DNA from: Bacteroidales bacterium
GTDB lineage: Bacteria; Bacteroidota; Bacteroidia; Bacteroidales; VadinHA17
Direction: 5' to 3'
Assembly (NCBI GenBank): GCA_027028505.1
Contig: JALVJE010000081.1
Coordinates: 1-38,043, forward strand
Length of the DNA stretch: 38,043 nt
The position numbers were made by a program, and so were the translations under genes. Positions 37,642 to 38,043 of this stretch are shown here, piece by piece (within the stretch, counting starts at the first letter, position 1; each line of letters opens with the position of its first letter). Under the pieces are notes generated by a model, which saw only the letters and a list, made by a program, of their open reading frames with translations, was not told where the DNA came from and did no database searches.

Positions 37642-38026
37642 AATTACTTCATTTTTAATTAATAACATATTGGTTATGATGTCGCAAAAATGTAATATCT
37701 CCGGTAATAGTCAATTTCCTTACATACTCCATAAACGAAACACGAAACCAAACAAGAAAAGGAATTTTTCATTATCCCAAATGTAATCAATGATTTGGAT
37801 TCTTAAAAACGGGTTTGATTGGGCAGGAAAACATCCGCCCAAAGCTGTCTCTACACTACGCTCTCTGCTCTGTGCCCTGTGCCCTGAGCTTCACCTTGCA
37901 CCCAGCACCTTGCAACCTGCAGCTCTTTATGAAGTGTGGAGTGCCTAGTATAGCGTTCTATAAATAGTATTACATATAAATATTTCATATCTTTGTTGAA
38001 GTATAACCCCATAAACCTCAACAAAG
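37642..38026. other. Intergenic region right of aqpZ
   Basis: The aqpZ leader is AT-rich. No gene is seen. A nine-unit heptamer-register stretch lies at 37861-37923 (CTCTCTG, CTCTGTG, CCCTGTG, CCCTGAG, CTTCACC and others), followed by GTGTGGAGTGCC. The last 60 bases hold a promoter and an inverted repeat for the next gene. Confidence 0.65.
37861..37923. repeat. Heptamer-register array (9 units)
   Basis: CTCTCTG, CTCTGTG, CCCTGTG, CCCTGAG, CTTCACC, TTGCACC, CAGCACC, TTGCAAC and CTGCAGC follow in one 7-bp register. The CACC/CAAC words echo TACCTTG, TACCCAG and CAACCTT at 36894-36914. These words do not follow the GA rule well. Confidence 0.7.
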
Positions 38027-38028
38027 AT
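37988..38028 (+). promoter_or_regulatory. Promoter and inverted repeat at the right edge
   Basis: TATCTTTG (37988-37995) is a full -7 box match. An exact 11-bp inverted repeat, ATCTTTGTTGA (37989-37999) and TCAACAAAGAT (38018-38028), begins inside the box and ends inside the start codon ATG at 38027, with an 18-nt spacer. It could be an operator. Confidence 0.5.
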
Positions 38029-38043
38029 GAGAAAGACAAGTAA
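38027..38043 (+). CDS. Start of a gene cut by the window edge
   Basis: ATG at 38027 is followed by five codons (MRKTS...) to the window end. A -7 box 31 bp upstream and an A-rich leader (TCAACAAAG) support a true start. Nothing can be said about the product. Confidence 0.4.

Noticed and set aside
1..38043. tRNA, rRNA, insertion sequence or prophage genes
   Set aside because: No cloverleaf-like sequence, transposase, integrase or phage motifs were seen on either strand; a scan with tRNAscan-SE or Infernal would be decisive.

Overview
The window reads as chromosomal DNA of a Bacteroidota bacterium, most likely Bacteroidales or a relative. Four observations support this. Many genes have the phylum's -7 promoter box TAnnTTTG, several with a TTTG-type -33 element 19 to 20 bp upstream, and most leaders are AT-rich without a strong Shine-Dalgarno sequence. 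One secreted protein carries a gliding-motility-type (type IX secretion) C-terminal domain. There is a SusD/RagB-like lipoprotein. The response regulator, Rel and Fur variants are also typical. The gene content is housekeeping. I see no phage, transposase, CRISPR array, tRNA or rRNA.

Layout. 1-5.4 kb, plus strand: HU-type DNA-binding protein, a SpoU-family RNA methyltransferase, a LytTR response regulator, a class III aminotransferase, a secreted hypothetical protein, and a membrane-anchored protein with a receiver-like fold that seems degenerate. 5.6-9.7 kb, plus strand: sucA and sucB, E1 and E2 of 2-oxoglutarate dehydrogenase; E3 is not here. 9.7-12.3 kb, minus strand: glyA, a single-domain response regulator and a TSUP permease. 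12.5 kb: a small DUF4190-like membrane protein. 12.9-17.4 kb, minus strand: two paralogous ClC/CBS antiporter-type proteins separated by almost 1 kb of repeat-rich DNA. 17.6-22.0 kb, plus strand: an active-site and a non-catalytic M16 peptidase subunit, then the secreted FnIII/gliding C-terminal protein. 22.1-26.4 kb, plus strand: bifunctional Rel/SpoT, a Fur-family regulator and purA. 26.6-28.3 kb, minus strand: an MFS transporter resembling MFSD1. 28.5-32.9 kb, plus strand: cytidylate-kinase-like protein, long-chain acyl-CoA synthetase, and an orphan SusD-like lipoprotein. 33.2-34.0 kb, minus strand: a LolA-like secreted protein with a Gly-rich insert. 34.5-36.7 kb, plus strand: a large TPR protein. 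37.0-37.6 kb, minus strand: aquaporin Z. The first codons of another plus-strand gene lie at the right edge.

The genes cover central metabolism (TCA cycle, one-carbon, purine), the stringent response, metal-dependent regulation, ion and water transport, and envelope or secreted functions. Few are functionally linked beyond sucAB, the M16 pair and perhaps rel-fur-purA.

The most unusual content is between the genes. Many intergenic regions are built from short words laid end to end in a strict 7-bp register (less often 8 or 11 bp). The words differ, but many fit GANNNNN on one strand. At least six arrays run through or start inside the stop codon of the gene upstream, and the GA strand usually matches the coding strand of that gene. 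Interspersed with them are GC-rich hairpin modules, a 40-bp dispersed repeat present three times, and a cluster of TACGTA palindromes. I know of no described system that matches. The closest analogy I can name is the heptanucleotide STRR repeats of cyanobacteria.
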